Assembly (NCBI GenBank): GCA_037178675.1
Contig: JAYMGJ010000034.1
Location: 1 to 64,000 of the forward strand
DNA: 64,000 bases
Reading direction: 5' to 3'
Origin: Scleroderma bovista
Lineage: Eukaryota; Basidiomycota; Agaricomycetes; Boletales; Sclerodermataceae
Part shown: in pieces, positions 11,323-21,722 of the stretch
Numbering within the stretch: the first letter of the stretch is position 1
Layout: each line of letters opens with the position of its first letter
Notes under the pieces: generated by a model
The model's database searches: none
Told to the model about the DNA's origin: nothing
The model's input: only the letters and a program-made list of their open reading frames with translations
Translations under genes and position numbers: made by a program

Positions 11323-12367
11323 GCGCTGGCTTGCAGCCTCCACAGGTGAGTTGTTTGTTTTCAAGGTGTCTCGAGGCGTTCTGACGTGTTCCGTCTCGTT
11401 TGCAGGTGTTAATGCGCCCGTTTGAACGCTCGGGGCGTCCGTCTGTGCGCTCGACGCGTCCGTGTGGCTCCCGAAGCCGTCCATCGCGTCTGAGCGCGAT
11501 GTTGCGCTCCCAGCAGGTGAGTCCGGCGTTCTCAAGCCGTTTTGACGCGTTCTGCTTCGTTTGTAGCCGCTAACGTGTCTGTATGAATGCTTGGGGCGTC
11601 GGTGCGGTGTCTGCAGGCGTTTGGCTCATCTGAGCGCTGCCATGCAGTCTCGACAGGTGAGTCTGACGGTTTGGGCTTGTTTGGGCGCGTTCTGACAGTT
11701 TCTGGCGTGTTTGTAGGCTTTATCGCGTCTGTTTGAACACTTTGCACGTCCGTGTGCACGCTCGACCTGTTCGTGTGGTCTCCGACGCCATTTGGCTGGT
11801 CTGGAGTCCATCTAGCGCCTTCACCAGGTAAGTTTGGCGTTTCTGGCTCTATTGGGTGTGTGCTGACGATTTCTGGTGCGTTTACAGTGGTTATCGCGTC
11901 CGTGTGGACGCTTGAGGCATCTCTGTGCCCAATCGATGTGTCCGCGTGGCTCTCAGCGCCATCCGTCTCGTCGACGTCGCGTTCTGCATCTCTAGCACCC
12001 AGGTACGTGGTTGCACCGTCTCCATGGCTTATCCCAACCGTTTCAGCTTTGTTTGACACGTTCGGAGTGTCTCTGTGGCCGCTCGACGCGCGCGCGTGGC
12101 TGCCAATGCCATCCGTCTCGTCGACGGCACGTTTCGCGTCTCCAGTGCTCAGGTACGTGCCTGCACCGGTTCTATGGCTCACAACAACCATTTTAGCTTC
12201 ATTAGACACGTTCGGAGCGTCCGTTTGGGCTCTCGACGCATCCGTCTGGCCCTCCGACGTCTCCACTCGGCTTCCAAGGCCGTTTGTGCCATCTATGGCG
12301 CGTTTCGTGCTTCCAGCTCCAAGGTGCGTGTCTGGACTCCCACTACAGCTGATCCCAGTCGTTTCAG
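11175..12367 (+). repeat. Tandem array of 171-bp exon-intron modules
   Basis: GT donors recur at 11175, 11346, 11517, 11657, 11828, 12003, 12153 and 12324, spacing 171, 171, 140, 171, 175, 150, 171. Each opens a 44-60 nt stretch ending in a TTTGCAG/TTTGTAG-like acceptor with a CTGAC/CTAAC or CCAAC branch-like site. The stretches between are 111, 111, 90, 111, 115, 106 and 127 nt and resemble each other (recurring GCTCGACGCGTCCGTGTGG-like text). In one frame the first three of these exons are fully open; the next two each have one TAG near the end. The shorter intron 11517-11566 lost 10 nt while the shorter exon 11567-11656 lost 21 nt, which favours + strand coding with phase-0 introns. Function unknown. 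Confidence 0.65.
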
Positions 12368-12391
12368 CGTTGTATGACACGTTCAATGCGT

Positions 12392-14483
12392 TGTGAGTCA
12401 AAGTGTGGACTTGGGTCGGAGTAATAACCCAAACACAACACCAACAAAGGACTACGAAAATGTGCGAGTGGTGGTTTACCTCCGCGGTGTTTAGAGAGGA
12501 TGTGCTGAGGAGGGGGGAAGGGGATCTACACCAACAGGGTGATGCAGACGGTGATGCAGGATACTCCTGGGGTACAGGAGTAATAGAAGACGAAGGGGAT
12601 AGGTGTCTGGACTCTTCCTAAAGCCTAGGAAGTGTCAAAGCTGGGATTGGGTTGACTGGGACTGAAACAGTGATACTACACCTAGAGGTTGGTGCAGCAA
12701 AGGGGCAAGGGGGCTCCTGACGTCCAGAAGCAATAGGGGATGAAGGATTGACAGGCTAGACTCCGCTTGAGCCTAGAGAAAGACTTGGACTTGAATAGAT
12801 TGGATAAAACTTGAATATCAGAGCCTTTAGACCTTCACTGAAGCCTACAAGACTCAAAGAGCTGAGGGGATACTGACTGAGAGGGACTGAGAGAGAGATA
12901 ATTTCGTGCTATTGGGTCTTTTTTCACTGGGCTGAGCCCAGGGGTTTAAATACATGGGGGGGCACAGCATTAAAGTACAAAAAGAGAAGGGAGTAAGCAG
13001 AATTTGTCAAGGATTGGTAAGGGATTGGTAAGAGCTTTGTAAGGGGTTTGTAAGCGATCAGTAAGCAAGGGATAAGCAGGAATGAGTAAGCATAGGAAGC
13101 ATGAATAAGCTGCTGAGTAAAGGAATGAGTAAGCTGCATGACAAGATTGATTGGTAAGGGAGTGAGTCATCAGCTGAGTTATATATGAAAGGGATAGAGT
13201 AATACTGATGACAAGAGAGCATCAGTAAGCAAGGGATGAGTCACTGCACAGCAGAAGGAGTCATTGATGCACAGCCTAAGAAGTTTGATGGGGGGCTGTG
13301 TACCATCAGGAATTTGATGGGACAACAATGGGGAAGATCTGGGATTAATAGGGGGATTGATCCGAGACAAAACAGCCACAGGAAGGGTACCAGGGGTCCA
13401 GAGGTCTTTTTGGGGGGTCAGCATACACTAAAGTATAGTGCATGTGTTCTAGCGCTGCTGAAGTGCAACCATGGGCTCCCTTGACGAGCTCTCTTCTGGG
13501 AAAGAACGAGAGAGGGTTCTTCTTCCTAATAGCACTATAAAGTGGGGGGGAATAACTGTCATGGTGCTGGGGGACGTTGTCTGAAAGTAGGGAAGCGGAT
13601 AGAGTATTGAATTCGACGCATCCAGGGAAGTGAGACGAACGACAGAGGAAGATGGACATGGCAAGTATCTGGGAGGAAGGGACCATAGGCTGAGGGCTCA
13701 GGGGACACAGAGACAACCAGAGAAGACTTCTCAAGCTTGACAATAGACCTAAGATGACCAAAGTACGTCCTTGACGCAGGACTGACGAGGAGAACACGCT
13801 GACCGAGAACGAGAGGGACTGAGGGAGCAGGCTGGGAAGATATGTGCCAGGCAGTGCACGGGAACTCTGGGAGAGGCTGTCCTAAGAGCAGGACATAGTG
13901 GAGATCTGCAGCAATAGTGGAGAAATGATCCAGAGAAAATACGGACTCCATAGTGAGTGATGAAGTGAACGTCTGGATTGCAGGGGGAATATCTCCGTGG
14001 GAAATGAACGGATTTGCGTTGGAACTTGACAGGCAGATAGACCACGCTCTAGGCTTCCTGACGGTATAGTCACGTGCCTGATAGCTTCAGAAACGACGGA
14101 GCTATTCAAAATATCGGAATGCCGGCACTGGGCGCCTAAAAATGACATTTGGGCGCTAAAAATCATTTCTTCTCTTTCTCCTTTGTTTCTCCATCAATTC
14201 TTCGGCTTCTTTGATCATTCTGGTATGGGAGTTGGACTGCAGACGTGTGCATTCCTTTCTCATACCACAATTGACGTTATTCCTTCAGTTTCTTCTGCTT
14301 CTTGGCGGTTCTCGTGCGATAGATGACTGTCTGCATTGGCATTCATCTCTCGCATCAGGATAGTTGTCTTGTGCGATAGATGGCTACGATGAGGGTCCGT
14401 CGTGCTTATCCTTCGCATAAGGATCATTCGATATAGGCGTTATCTTCCATGTTCACTGTACCAAACCTGTTTGGTGCGTGACA
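12392..14483 (-). mobile_element. Inverted solo LTR of family A
   Basis: The reverse complement matches 8426-10525 from end to end (starts TGTGAGTCAAAG, ends GTGCGTGACA). No internal region is attached. Flanks GCGT on the left and CCGCG on the right do not form a clean 5-bp duplication. Together with the facing copy at 8426-10525 it brackets the module array as inverted repeats. Confidence 0.88.
13559..13951 (-). CDS. Copy of the 130-codon LTR reading frame
   Basis: Same frame as the one at 8957-9349, in the inverted solo LTR; open throughout, with Ile to Val at residue 4 and Ala to Thr at residue 12. Coding status unproven. Confidence 0.22.
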   Translation of the reverse strand: MESVFSLDHFSTIAADLHYVLLLGQPLPEFPCTAWHISSQPAPSVPLVLGQRVLLVSPASRTYFGHLRSIVKLEKSSLVVSVSPEPSAYGPFLPDTCHVHLPLSFVSLPWMRRIQYSIRFPTFRQRPPAP

Positions 14484-14760
14484 CCGCGACGACAACAAGT
14501 CTAATCGCGTCAAGTACTCACCTGAGCGGAAACGGATCAACGACGCGCAACGCGTCCATCGCGGACACGTGACTTACCAAATCCGGTAACGACACCACAG
14601 ACTCACAAACCTTCGCAACAAAAAGCCTCGGACTCTCGAGCAACGGACTACACATTCATTTGGAATCATTAAGTACTCATTTTTTGATCTTTAACACTTT
14701 CTTGATTTCATTTGTTATTTTTCTACTGTCCCTACTAACACGTACTGTTTAAGGGAGCGT
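14484..14760 (-). other. Flank of inverted LTR with minus-strand splice-like signals
   Basis: On the minus strand this short stretch contains GGTAAGTCACG and, 50 nt later, CTCAGGTGAGTAC, plus GATGGACGCGTTG text resembling the modules at 11175-12367 but in the opposite orientation. No open gene is seen. It may be the other side of the locus broken by the LTRs. Confidence 0.35.
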
Positions 14761-15059
14761 GTTGTAAATTAACCAGCACGCGTTACTAGGTACTGAGGTG
14801 CGCGACCACGTGACGCTTACATAAGCCCTCAGAGCGTACATACACAGTAGTATTTCTTATTAGTCCCTCAGTAGCTTGAACATCTACTGAGGGTAAGTAG
14901 TCCACACACACTCATTCTTACTCATACTGACTTGTAGTAGTTACTACAGGTATTACTCTAATACAGTAGCTTGAACATCTACTGAGGTTACTACAGGGTT
15001 ACCAATTTCCTACCACAGCTTCTGTCCTTTAGGTCCACTGTAGCAACCCCCCCAACACA
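14761..15059 (+). mobile_element. Copia-type LTR, about 300 bp
   Basis: It starts TGTTGTAAATTAACC and ends near CAACACA. It contains the repeated phrase CAGTAGCTTGAACATCTACT at two places, shared in diverged form (TCAGTAGCTTGCCAGCATAC) with the LTR at 15932-16196. Both are on the same strand. No perfect target duplication was found. Confidence 0.65.
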
Positions 15060-15060
15060 C

Positions 15061-15931
15061 TTTTTCCAAGACGATGAAGACACCACTTGTATCAAGGGGG
15101 TTGGGCTCGCATGACCTATCACTAATTACTTCTCTATTGCTACTTCTCTTGCATCCAAAGACCCAAGATCCATTCCCCTTCCCCTTCGGAGCTTTACAGC
15201 AAATGGAACTGCAATCAATCTCTCATACAATCCATCCTTACAACATACCAACATCAATGATGTTGCAGAGAAATTCAGCCTCCCTGACCTTTGTGTTGCC
15301 CTTGCACACTACCTTCACTGTGAGCAAACTTATGGTTCAAGTTACTCTCATCCTATCAGTGGCTGCTGTCGTGGAACAAGCTATCCTGCTCTGCCATTTA
15401 CAGAAGTCCAGGTTTGGTTTAAAGTATGCCTACAGAACACAGCAGTACACGATGCGGCAGAAGTACTCCCAGCACAGACTCTTCATTGCTCCCCTCCCTG
15501 CAACACCTGGACACTTGGTCATTATGACGCAGCCATTTTCAACACTGATAATAGTGCTGCATGGCTGGTGGATGGCCTAAAAGGTATGTAAAAGAACCCC
15601 TCCCTTATGTTAATCTGCTGAGTATTTATTTGCAGGACATGTGGTTGGCCAGATTCGTCTCATCATGCACCCCCTTGGTAAGAAAGGAGCTAAGTGGCCC
15701 TGGACAGACCATTTCCTAGTGTACGACCAATGTTTTGATGTAGCAGGAGAGGATTCTACACAAATGCAGATACTCAGGCGAGCAAAGCGATCAAACGGCG
15801 AGTGCCTTGGCGAAGTCATTCCTCTGAACCAAATTTGAGCATTTGCACACCTCATCCCTCGTTTCGGAGCCAATGCAGATAATCATTTAACAGCATTCAA
15901 CTCTTTGGAATATGTTGGAGATAAACAGAAT
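15061..15931 (+). pseudogene. C-terminal fragment of a DUF6830-like transposase
   Basis: Two exons of a cut-and-paste transposase C-terminus are readable. Exon 1 (about 15246-15583) includes LPFTEVQVWFKV and LPAQTLHCSPP. A 52-nt intron (15584-15635, GTATGT...TTGCAG) joins exon 2, which has VVGQIRLIMHPLGKKGAKWP and GEVIPLNQ. A TGA at 15836-15838 replaces the Arg expected before AFAHLIPRFG, and the frame then runs on to NSLEYVGD, where the copia LTR begins. The family (Plavaka-type, DUF6830) is recognised from memory of agaricomycete proteins, not a search. The N-terminal two thirds are absent. Confidence 0.55.
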
Positions 15932-16196
15932 TGTTGTGGTATATTTACCTACTTACATAAGCATACATCTCACTACAGTAGAATCCTAGTACCTTAGTTC
16001 CCTCAGTCGCTTGCCAGCATACTGAGGGTGACTCAGTACATTCCTACTAACCACTTCATACTTACTGATACCTTGTAGTTATCTACAGGTATATCTAATA
16101 TATCAGTAGCTTGCCAGCATACTGAGGTTATCTACAGGTCTCCTTTTCCCTTCTTCCAGGCTAGACCTTCCCTGTGCAGACCACCACCTTTCTATA
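15932..16196 (+). mobile_element. Second copia-type LTR
   Basis: It starts TGTTGTGGTATATTTACC and ends just before GGTTATGAGCCC. Its layout matches 14761-15059: CCCTCAGT...ACTGAGGG, a TATCTACAGG pair and a repeated TTGCCAGCATACTGAGG phrase. The two LTRs are too different to be a fresh pair. Confidence 0.6.
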
Positions 16197-16211
16197 GGTT
16201 ATGAGCCCTGG
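16197..16211 (+). other. Half-tRNA-type primer binding site
   Basis: GGTTATGAGCCCTGG follows the LTR end. Its complement contains GGCTCATAACC, the anticodon stem-loop text of initiator Met tRNA. Drosophila copia and yeast Ty5 are known to prime from the cut 5' half of that tRNA, so this is a likely copia primer site. Confidence 0.55.
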
Positions 16212-16591
16212 CTCTGCCGATCTGCGCCAGTGGCTGCATTCTCACTCGTAGGAGTTTCTGCTGACGGATGACATTTGTCTTCATTTGTGCAGGTTGCAAG
16301 TTTCTTCACGTGGGGGTCCGCAATGGGTTCACGGTCGCGGAAACATTTCGCGAGGTATTTAAATACTTGATGTGCAGTATTTCGGTGAAGTCGGATGTAG
16401 ATAGAGATAGGGATAGTGTTGTGGAGTACTTCGTGCAATAGAGCATCACACCCTTCCCAATTGTTTTTTCCGTCGTCCGATGTGCCAGCTAATACATCTA
16501 GCCAACCTTTGGTGGCCACGTGCTTGAGTAACTTTGCACGGTAATTTTTCCAATTTTGTCCATTGAGTTCAAGTGTGGGAATTTTGACCAT
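16199..16591 (-). pseudogene. Copia gag N-terminal fragment, inverted relative to its LTR
   Basis: A 130-codon ATG-started frame on the minus strand reads like the N-terminus of a copia gag (LNGQNWKNYRAKLLKHVATK, then a Trp-containing helical region and VFKYLAKCFRDREPI). It has no zinc knuckle because it is cut at the primer site at 16197-16211. The adjacent LTR and primer site point the other way, so the fragment has been inverted or joined aberrantly. Confidence 0.65.
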
Positions 16592-16664
16592 TTCACTTGT
16601 TTTACCTGAAGGTTCCTTTTTCTCCTGGTATTCCTTTCCTCCATGTGAGATCGTGCACTAAACA

Positions 16665-16924
16665 GCCCACATATGGACCCTCACCTGGTCATCAACTGCT
16701 ATCCACTGCATCAAAAGATAATAGAACTGTTCGAGTGTGAATGGCACTGGTTTCTTGCCAGCCAACACCTCTCGGAGGTTCCCCAGGTTCTTCAAACCAT
16801 GGTTCCTACATTCTGTTGTCCACTTTGTTCCATGTGTATCTTGCAGATGACACCAATTGCAAGATGTCATGCCATCACCATGACTCCAAGATTTCCATTT
16901 GCCTTCTTCACTGTGGTAAATCAT
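16665..16924 (-). pseudogene. Fragment resembling hAT transposase N-terminus
   Basis: The minus strand reads a Trp/His/Cys-rich stretch (CNWCHLQDTHGTKW, a possible degenerate BED-type finger) followed by FTLEQFYYLLMQWIAVDDQ, which resembles the segment after the BED finger in fungal hAT transposases. Only about 85 codons remain. The assignment is by motif only and could be wrong. Confidence 0.35.
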
Positions 16925-17290
16925 TTATTAGTAATGATACTCGATTAGTGAGATGACTTAAATAGGGTATACTCTGCCAATAATTTAATGGATGTGCCCT
17001 GCACCTTTTAAAAATGTATACTAGCCTTTGTGCTATTGTACCAACTATGTAAAGTGTTGTGAACAGCTGTGAACAAAGTGTATTCAGTGCTATCCATCAG
17101 CAACCCACACCCATCCCCCTGAGGTGATAACTAGGAGTAGTATAGTTATGAGTGGGTTAAGTAGGTTTAGGTTAAGTAGTATAGTGATGACTAGGTTAAG
17201 TGGGTTATGGCTGAATTAAGTATGTAGGCTAGTTATGGTTAGGTTAAATATCACTCATTAACAACAATTAATAGAGGTCAAATAGGGGCT

Positions 17291-17467
17291 AGGTCCAGTC
17301 CAGACCAGTCCAGACCAGTCCAGGTCCAGTCCTTAAGCACCCCAGAAAAGTAGAGGACCAGGACTGATACTTTTTAGAATTGGGTAGGACCAGGACTGCA
17401 GTCCAGTCCTAAAATGGTCCAGTCCTGGTCCGGTGCTCAGTCCTTTAGTGGTCCTAGGACCAGACCT
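17291..17467. repeat. GGTCCAGTCC low-complexity repeat
   Basis: About 15 imperfect copies of CCAGTCC, CCAGACC or their complement GGACTGG within 177 bp, first mostly in one orientation, then in the other (GGACCAGGACTG). It looks like a degenerate satellite or the subterminal region of an unidentified element. Confidence 0.6.
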
Positions 17468-17962
17468 TTGAACACTATTGATGATGACAATGATTGCCCC
17501 CCTATGTTCGACAGCTGCCCTGCCATATAAACATATAATTTAGTTATTCTCAATGTATTCTATAGTTCTAGTAGTAGTAATACACATTTTTTTTTACTCT
17601 GCTGGGTGCTTGAATCCTGGAGTGACTGGGAAACTGCCATAGAGTCCAACAGGCTGGGCGGTTGGCTAAGCGCTGTCAAGTGCTGTCAGCTTGGCTAACC
17701 ATAAGGGTTGGTTTGCTGATGTGCAGTAGATGCCCTGTCCATTATCATGGATAACAAGACATCATGTGGAGTAGTCAAACAGCTTTGGAGGCAGTGCAAA
17801 CTGGTTGGGCCTGCAGATACATTGGGATCAAAACAGGGACAGCTGAGGATACACTAGGAGTAGTAGATAATGTTGCAACATGTCAAAAGAAACTGAAAAC
17901 ATGAAACACACCAGTTAGGGCATGAATGCAGCTAGGCAAGAGCATGGGTTTGGGTAACCCAG

Positions 17963-18012
17963 TGTGTGCCTAAGTGAGGGAAGAGGTCAGAACAACCAAC
18001 AACCAACACCAA
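17963..18012 (-). mobile_element. Terminal fragment of family C LTR
   Basis: TGTGTGCCTAAGTGAGGGAA and the following AACAACCAACAACCAACACC match the start of the inverted LTR at 63513 and the complement of the LTR end at 34175. Homology stops near 18012. Confidence 0.6.
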
Positions 18013-18389
18013 CATCAGGAAAATAACACTTGACAATATAGTACTATATAGCCTCTGTAGCAGTCGAAGCACCATTGACAAGTACCCAATATAAAGGCAG
18101 TATAGCAACAAGCATGTAATCTATAGTACTTCATAGCAGCCATAGTCTGACACAAAACTATGGATTCAATGTAGCAGGCATGCTATGTATGCTACCCAGA
18201 CTATATATTGTAAGATAGCTCCCTTAGCTTCAATCAAGACATCAATAGACTTCTATTCCCACCTGCTATGACTTCAGTATAGCACAACATGGACTACATC
18301 TCAGTCAGGGAATACACAGTACAATCCACCAGAATGTAATTGAATTATTTAGCACCAAGAGTAGTTCACATATAGTTAGCTACTTGAAC

Positions 18390-20249
18390 TCAATCCGATT
18401 CATCCTCTGTGGTTGATCCTTCCTGATATTCTTTGATGGCTGCTGCAATGATACATGCCGACACCACATTCTGTGGCTGCATGGAGGGCGCAGGCGCTCC
18501 AGAATGGATACTAGCTAGAGGGTCAGTACCCCAATGAGCACACTGGACAACATACTTACCGTCCATCCCTGTAAATTTTGGCACAAATGCCCTTCAGCAC
18601 GCCGAATTCCTTTGTCGCTTCATCAAAATCTTGTAGACATCAGAGGTGGGAATCATAACCAGCGCAGTAGTCATTAACGGTAAAAGGGATGTCCATGCGT
18701 GTGCCAGTCATCCACTCATCGACACAGCACTCAATCTAAGTCATGTGGTCAGTGACAACCAACTCAGTTGTGATTACAGACACCAGTACTTACCACCGTC
18801 AGCACTAACGCCAAAGCAGGCAAAGGGAATGGCTTGAATAACGTGTGATATTTGACACCTTCGTCATTCTTATTCGCGAACCACATTGTATTGATGATTT
18901 TTTGTATAATCGGCACCTTGAGGAAGCCGCGTTGGTCATCTTGCGTGAGCACCCTATGCTGTCCACAATATATCAGTGACTATACGCAGCATGCCCAATG
19001 GGAAACAAGTCAACCTTGAATGCGAAATTCATGCCCTCTTTTAGTTCTTCAGCTAATGTGCGATTTTTCTTGATCACAGGTTTGGTCTGGCTGCTGTGGA
19101 AACTGAACATCCCTTCAACGAGTGGGTGGAGCTTGGCCTTGAGCTCACCGCGAACTTGCGAGCTACGGTTGGTAATCTATATGGCATAATAAAAAGTAGT
19201 GTGTCAGATGGCCGGTACAGCACTTATGAGTTTGGCAAGTTGGGGCGTCCGCACAAGGTTAACGCCAGTGGTCTGTAACACCTTGGCCCAAGATGCTTTC
19301 AGAAGTGTGGCCTCCTGTGTATGGTCAGGCATGGAACCTTCGGCACACAGGCATACCCGGTAGTCTCCAATGGCCGTGATGACGAACTCTTGGGTGACAT
19401 CATCATAGTCCCTGGCGCGCAGACGACCTTCATGTTCAGTGAGCTTTTGTGCCTTGACGATGGTCGTCTCTGAACTGTCTTGCTCGAGAGGTTCCCTCCG
19501 CCTTTTGGCACGAACATCGCTCCTAGGCACAGTGAGGTATTTTGTTTGGACAATAGCATTACCGACTCACCGGTTTGTGGTGTCTGTCACTGTACCTTCA
19601 GAGCTCATATGTTCAACGTGTCTGCTCTTCTGTTTGACGGTCTGTCGTTCCGACGAACATCCGTGCGCAGTCGGTCCTGCATCTTTGCCATCCAAGAAAA
19701 ACGCTCCCTGTCACTGATGAGTGTACTTATCAACTACAATACTATATTACTTACCTCACCGCTGGGGTTGAGATTGTTGCCGCTGACTGCCCTGGGTACT
19801 TTGCTGTGGCTGGGCATGAGGCGCTGCCTAGGCACCACACTAAGTCTACTGGGTACAGGGTGGCTACTAAACTGGACATGATATTCTGTCAGTCCGACAC
19901 ATCAAAAAATGGTGGAATGACCTACATGAGTGCCTTCTTCCTCTTCTTCATTGAGGTCTTCAGACTCAATGTCCCGCCCTTCATCGCTGTGCTCCTCATC
20001 TTCATTCTCACTCCCTTCTTCCATTAAGTGGCGGCGGTGGCGACGTTCGCAGTCCTTCTGGGCCTTGGCATCACGGCACTGCACCGTCTCTTCTCGTTCA
20101 TGCACGGTTTGCCTCACCTTTTCTGATGGTCGGCACACCCGACCACCAGGATCTTTTTTGTTGTTGAATATTGTCAGTCGCGATCTGTGTTGTTGTTTGG
20201 CCGGACTAACCTCTATAATTTTCTTTGTCACTGGGGCGATAGGGTGCAT
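18390..20249 (-). pseudogene. DUF6532-family gene, probably broken
   Basis: Multi-exon minus-strand gene of the fungal DUF6532 family (function unknown; large families in Agaricomycetes). In order: a basic N-terminus (DPGGRVCRPSEKVRQT), an acidic EEE-rich segment near 19930-19980, then RLRARDYDDVTQEFVITAIG (about 19370-19430), LVEGMFSF and VIKKNRTLAEELKEGMNFAF (about 19020-19110), PIIQKIINTMWFANKNDEG (about 18860-18915), LPALALVLT, then CVDEWMTGTRMDIPF and FDEATKEFG. Introns separate these blocks. A TGA at 18642-18640 interrupts the last large exon where family members read through, so it is likely a pseudogene, unless that stretch is spliced out. The last exon ends at 18390. The start at 20249 is my best choice; an upstream exon is possible. 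Confidence 0.6.
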
Positions 20250-20579
20250 TGGTTGAGACTTGCATGTGAGACTGGAAGTGTGTGGCTAGCACAAAGAATG
20301 GGTTAGGTTCTGTTGGAACGATCAATGGCAGGGCAAAATTTATACCTGTTCCTTGCATTTGGCTTGTTTGTAGGTATCAACAAACATTGGCGACGTGAAC
20401 GTGCATCGCGATGTGGTCACGGGATAGTCTGAAAAATCAAAGACATATTTGGTTGACAGAGCCCCACCTATCTGTCCATGGACTACATGCAATGGTCCGG
20501 TATATTGCCAGCTGTCAAAGAGATTAATCAGTGAGACATTGGGACAGAGACAAGTGAATAACTGACCTACCATACTATC
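20250..20579. promoter_or_regulatory. Divergent intergenic region between DUF6532 gene and transposase
   Basis: About 330 bp separates the two divergent starts. Minus-strand frames here (for example YVFDFSDYPVTTSRC near 20430) might be an upstream exon of the DUF6532 gene. No clear TATA box was identified. Confidence 0.35.
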
Positions 20580-21686
20580 ATGACCCCCCACTGCTGCAAC
20601 TACTGCTTGAAGCCCATGGCCACCGAGGCAGGGATCAAACAGCATATCACGCAGTCACCTGTGTGTCGTGATCAATGGGCAAAGGTCCTTGATCACTTGA
20701 AATTTACTGTAACGGACAATGAAGACGATCAGCCTCAAGCACAGATGGATGACGACACACTGGACTATCCGTACGATTGGGGAGATGCCTTTGATGGTAT
20801 GGATGGTCCCGATGTTGGTCTTGATGTTCCGGAGGGATGCCTGGTTCATCAGACTTGTGTTGACATTGATCCTGGGCCACCCAATCTGTCCAAGCCGCCA
20901 TCAAAGCAGGCGCGAGTGGAGGCAGACGAAGAGCACTCACCTCGTTGGCCATCCTCTGAACGCTTCATAGAGCAGTATACTGGCGTCGCTGCTACGATCC
21001 TGGATAAGAGGAAGACGGTCTTCAAGTCTCTGGAAGCGGCAGAACTTGAAGAGGGCGAAAGCGAATGGGCGCCTTTTCGTGATGAAGATGAATGGGAGCT
21101 AGCACGGTTTTTGATGAAAAACCTCAGACAAAGGAAGATAGATGAGCTGCTCAAATTGTCCCATGTAAGTGAATGAAGTCAGACCCACCTGCTCAATGCT
21201 GAGTGCGACTCCTTGTAGATGTGGAGGAGTGGTGTTTCATTCAATAACGCCTGCTCCTCCCTCAAGCGTATTGATTCTTTGCATACAGGCCCATCTTGGA
21301 TATGTGAGACGATCAATGTTGAGGGAGACATGGTCGGTGAGGATGGGGCCGTGAAGCGGGAGATGGTCAAACTGTGGAGAAGAGATCCTGTTGAGTGTGT
21401 TGAAGAGCTCATTGGGAACCCCGCTTTCCGAGACATGATGGCGTATGTCCCAGAGTGTGCGGATGCGGATCAAAAGGGAGAGAATCAGATCTACAATGAG
21501 ATGTGGATGGGTGAGTGGTGGTCAGAAACACAGGTAAGTACTTACTGCTGATTGCGAAGGGTGCAACCAAGCTGACGGAGAAGCACAGAAAAAATTACCA
21601 GACAGTGCAGTGGTGGCGCCGGTGATCTTGTCCTCCAATAAGATGGCGCTGTCCGTGTTCAGCGGCGACAAGAAAGCATGGCCTGT
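20580..21686 (+). pseudogene. Plavaka-type transposase, 5' part
   Basis: N-terminal half of a Plavaka (CACTA-like) transposase. Exon 1 (20580-21164) starts with a C2HC-type finger (C-x2-C...H-x6-C in the first 30 residues), then an acidic linker and WAPFRDEDEWELARFLMKNL. Intron 21165-21218. Exon 2 has WICETINVEGDMVGEDG, VKLWRRDPVECVEELIGNPA and the EMWMGEWW phrase. Intron 21534-21588. Exon 3 (LPDSAVVAPVILSSNK) is cut at 21686, after the first two bases of the Val codon in AWPV, by a family A LTR. The protein resumes at 31605. The finger and splice sites are intact, so this half decayed little before the insertion. Confidence 0.72.
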
Positions 21687-21722
21687 TGTCACACACCAAA
21701 CAGGTTTGGTACAGTGAACATG
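21687..21722 (+). mobile_element. Left end of interrupted family A solo LTR
   Basis: TGTCACACACCAAACAGG and the following text match the LTR start at 8426. It is cut after ACATG by chromovirus Y and resumes at 29593. The target word CCTGT precedes it; after the right end at 31602 the sequence is CCGTATACC, which fits a CCTGT duplication with one base lost. Confidence 0.85.

Larger units (their letters stand above)
16925..18389. other. Gene-poor stretch with AGGTTAAGT and GGTCCAGTCC repeats
   Basis: No convincing coding frame. 17140-17250 has several GGTTAAGTAG-like words. 17291-17467 is rich in GGTCCAGTCC/AGTCCAGACC and its complement. 17963-18012 is an LTR end of family C. The rest is AT-rich with scattered CTATATAG text. 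Confidence 0.6.

Noticed and set aside
10621..12401. Two long minus-strand frames (304 and 289 codons, the second ending where the first begins) with repeated SHTDASSAQTDAPS-like text
   Set aside because: They read through the regularly spaced + strand introns. A 171-bp period is a multiple of three, so any open frame recurs in every unit. They change frame exactly at the intron that lost 10 nt.
12387..14488. Target duplication of the inverted solo LTR
   Set aside because: GCGT on the left and CCGCG on the right do not match as a direct repeat. Shifting the LTR ends breaks the alignment with the other copies.
17291..17467. CRISPR-like array
   Set aside because: The words are short, imperfect, contiguous and in both orientations, without unique spacers, and the genome is eukaryotic.
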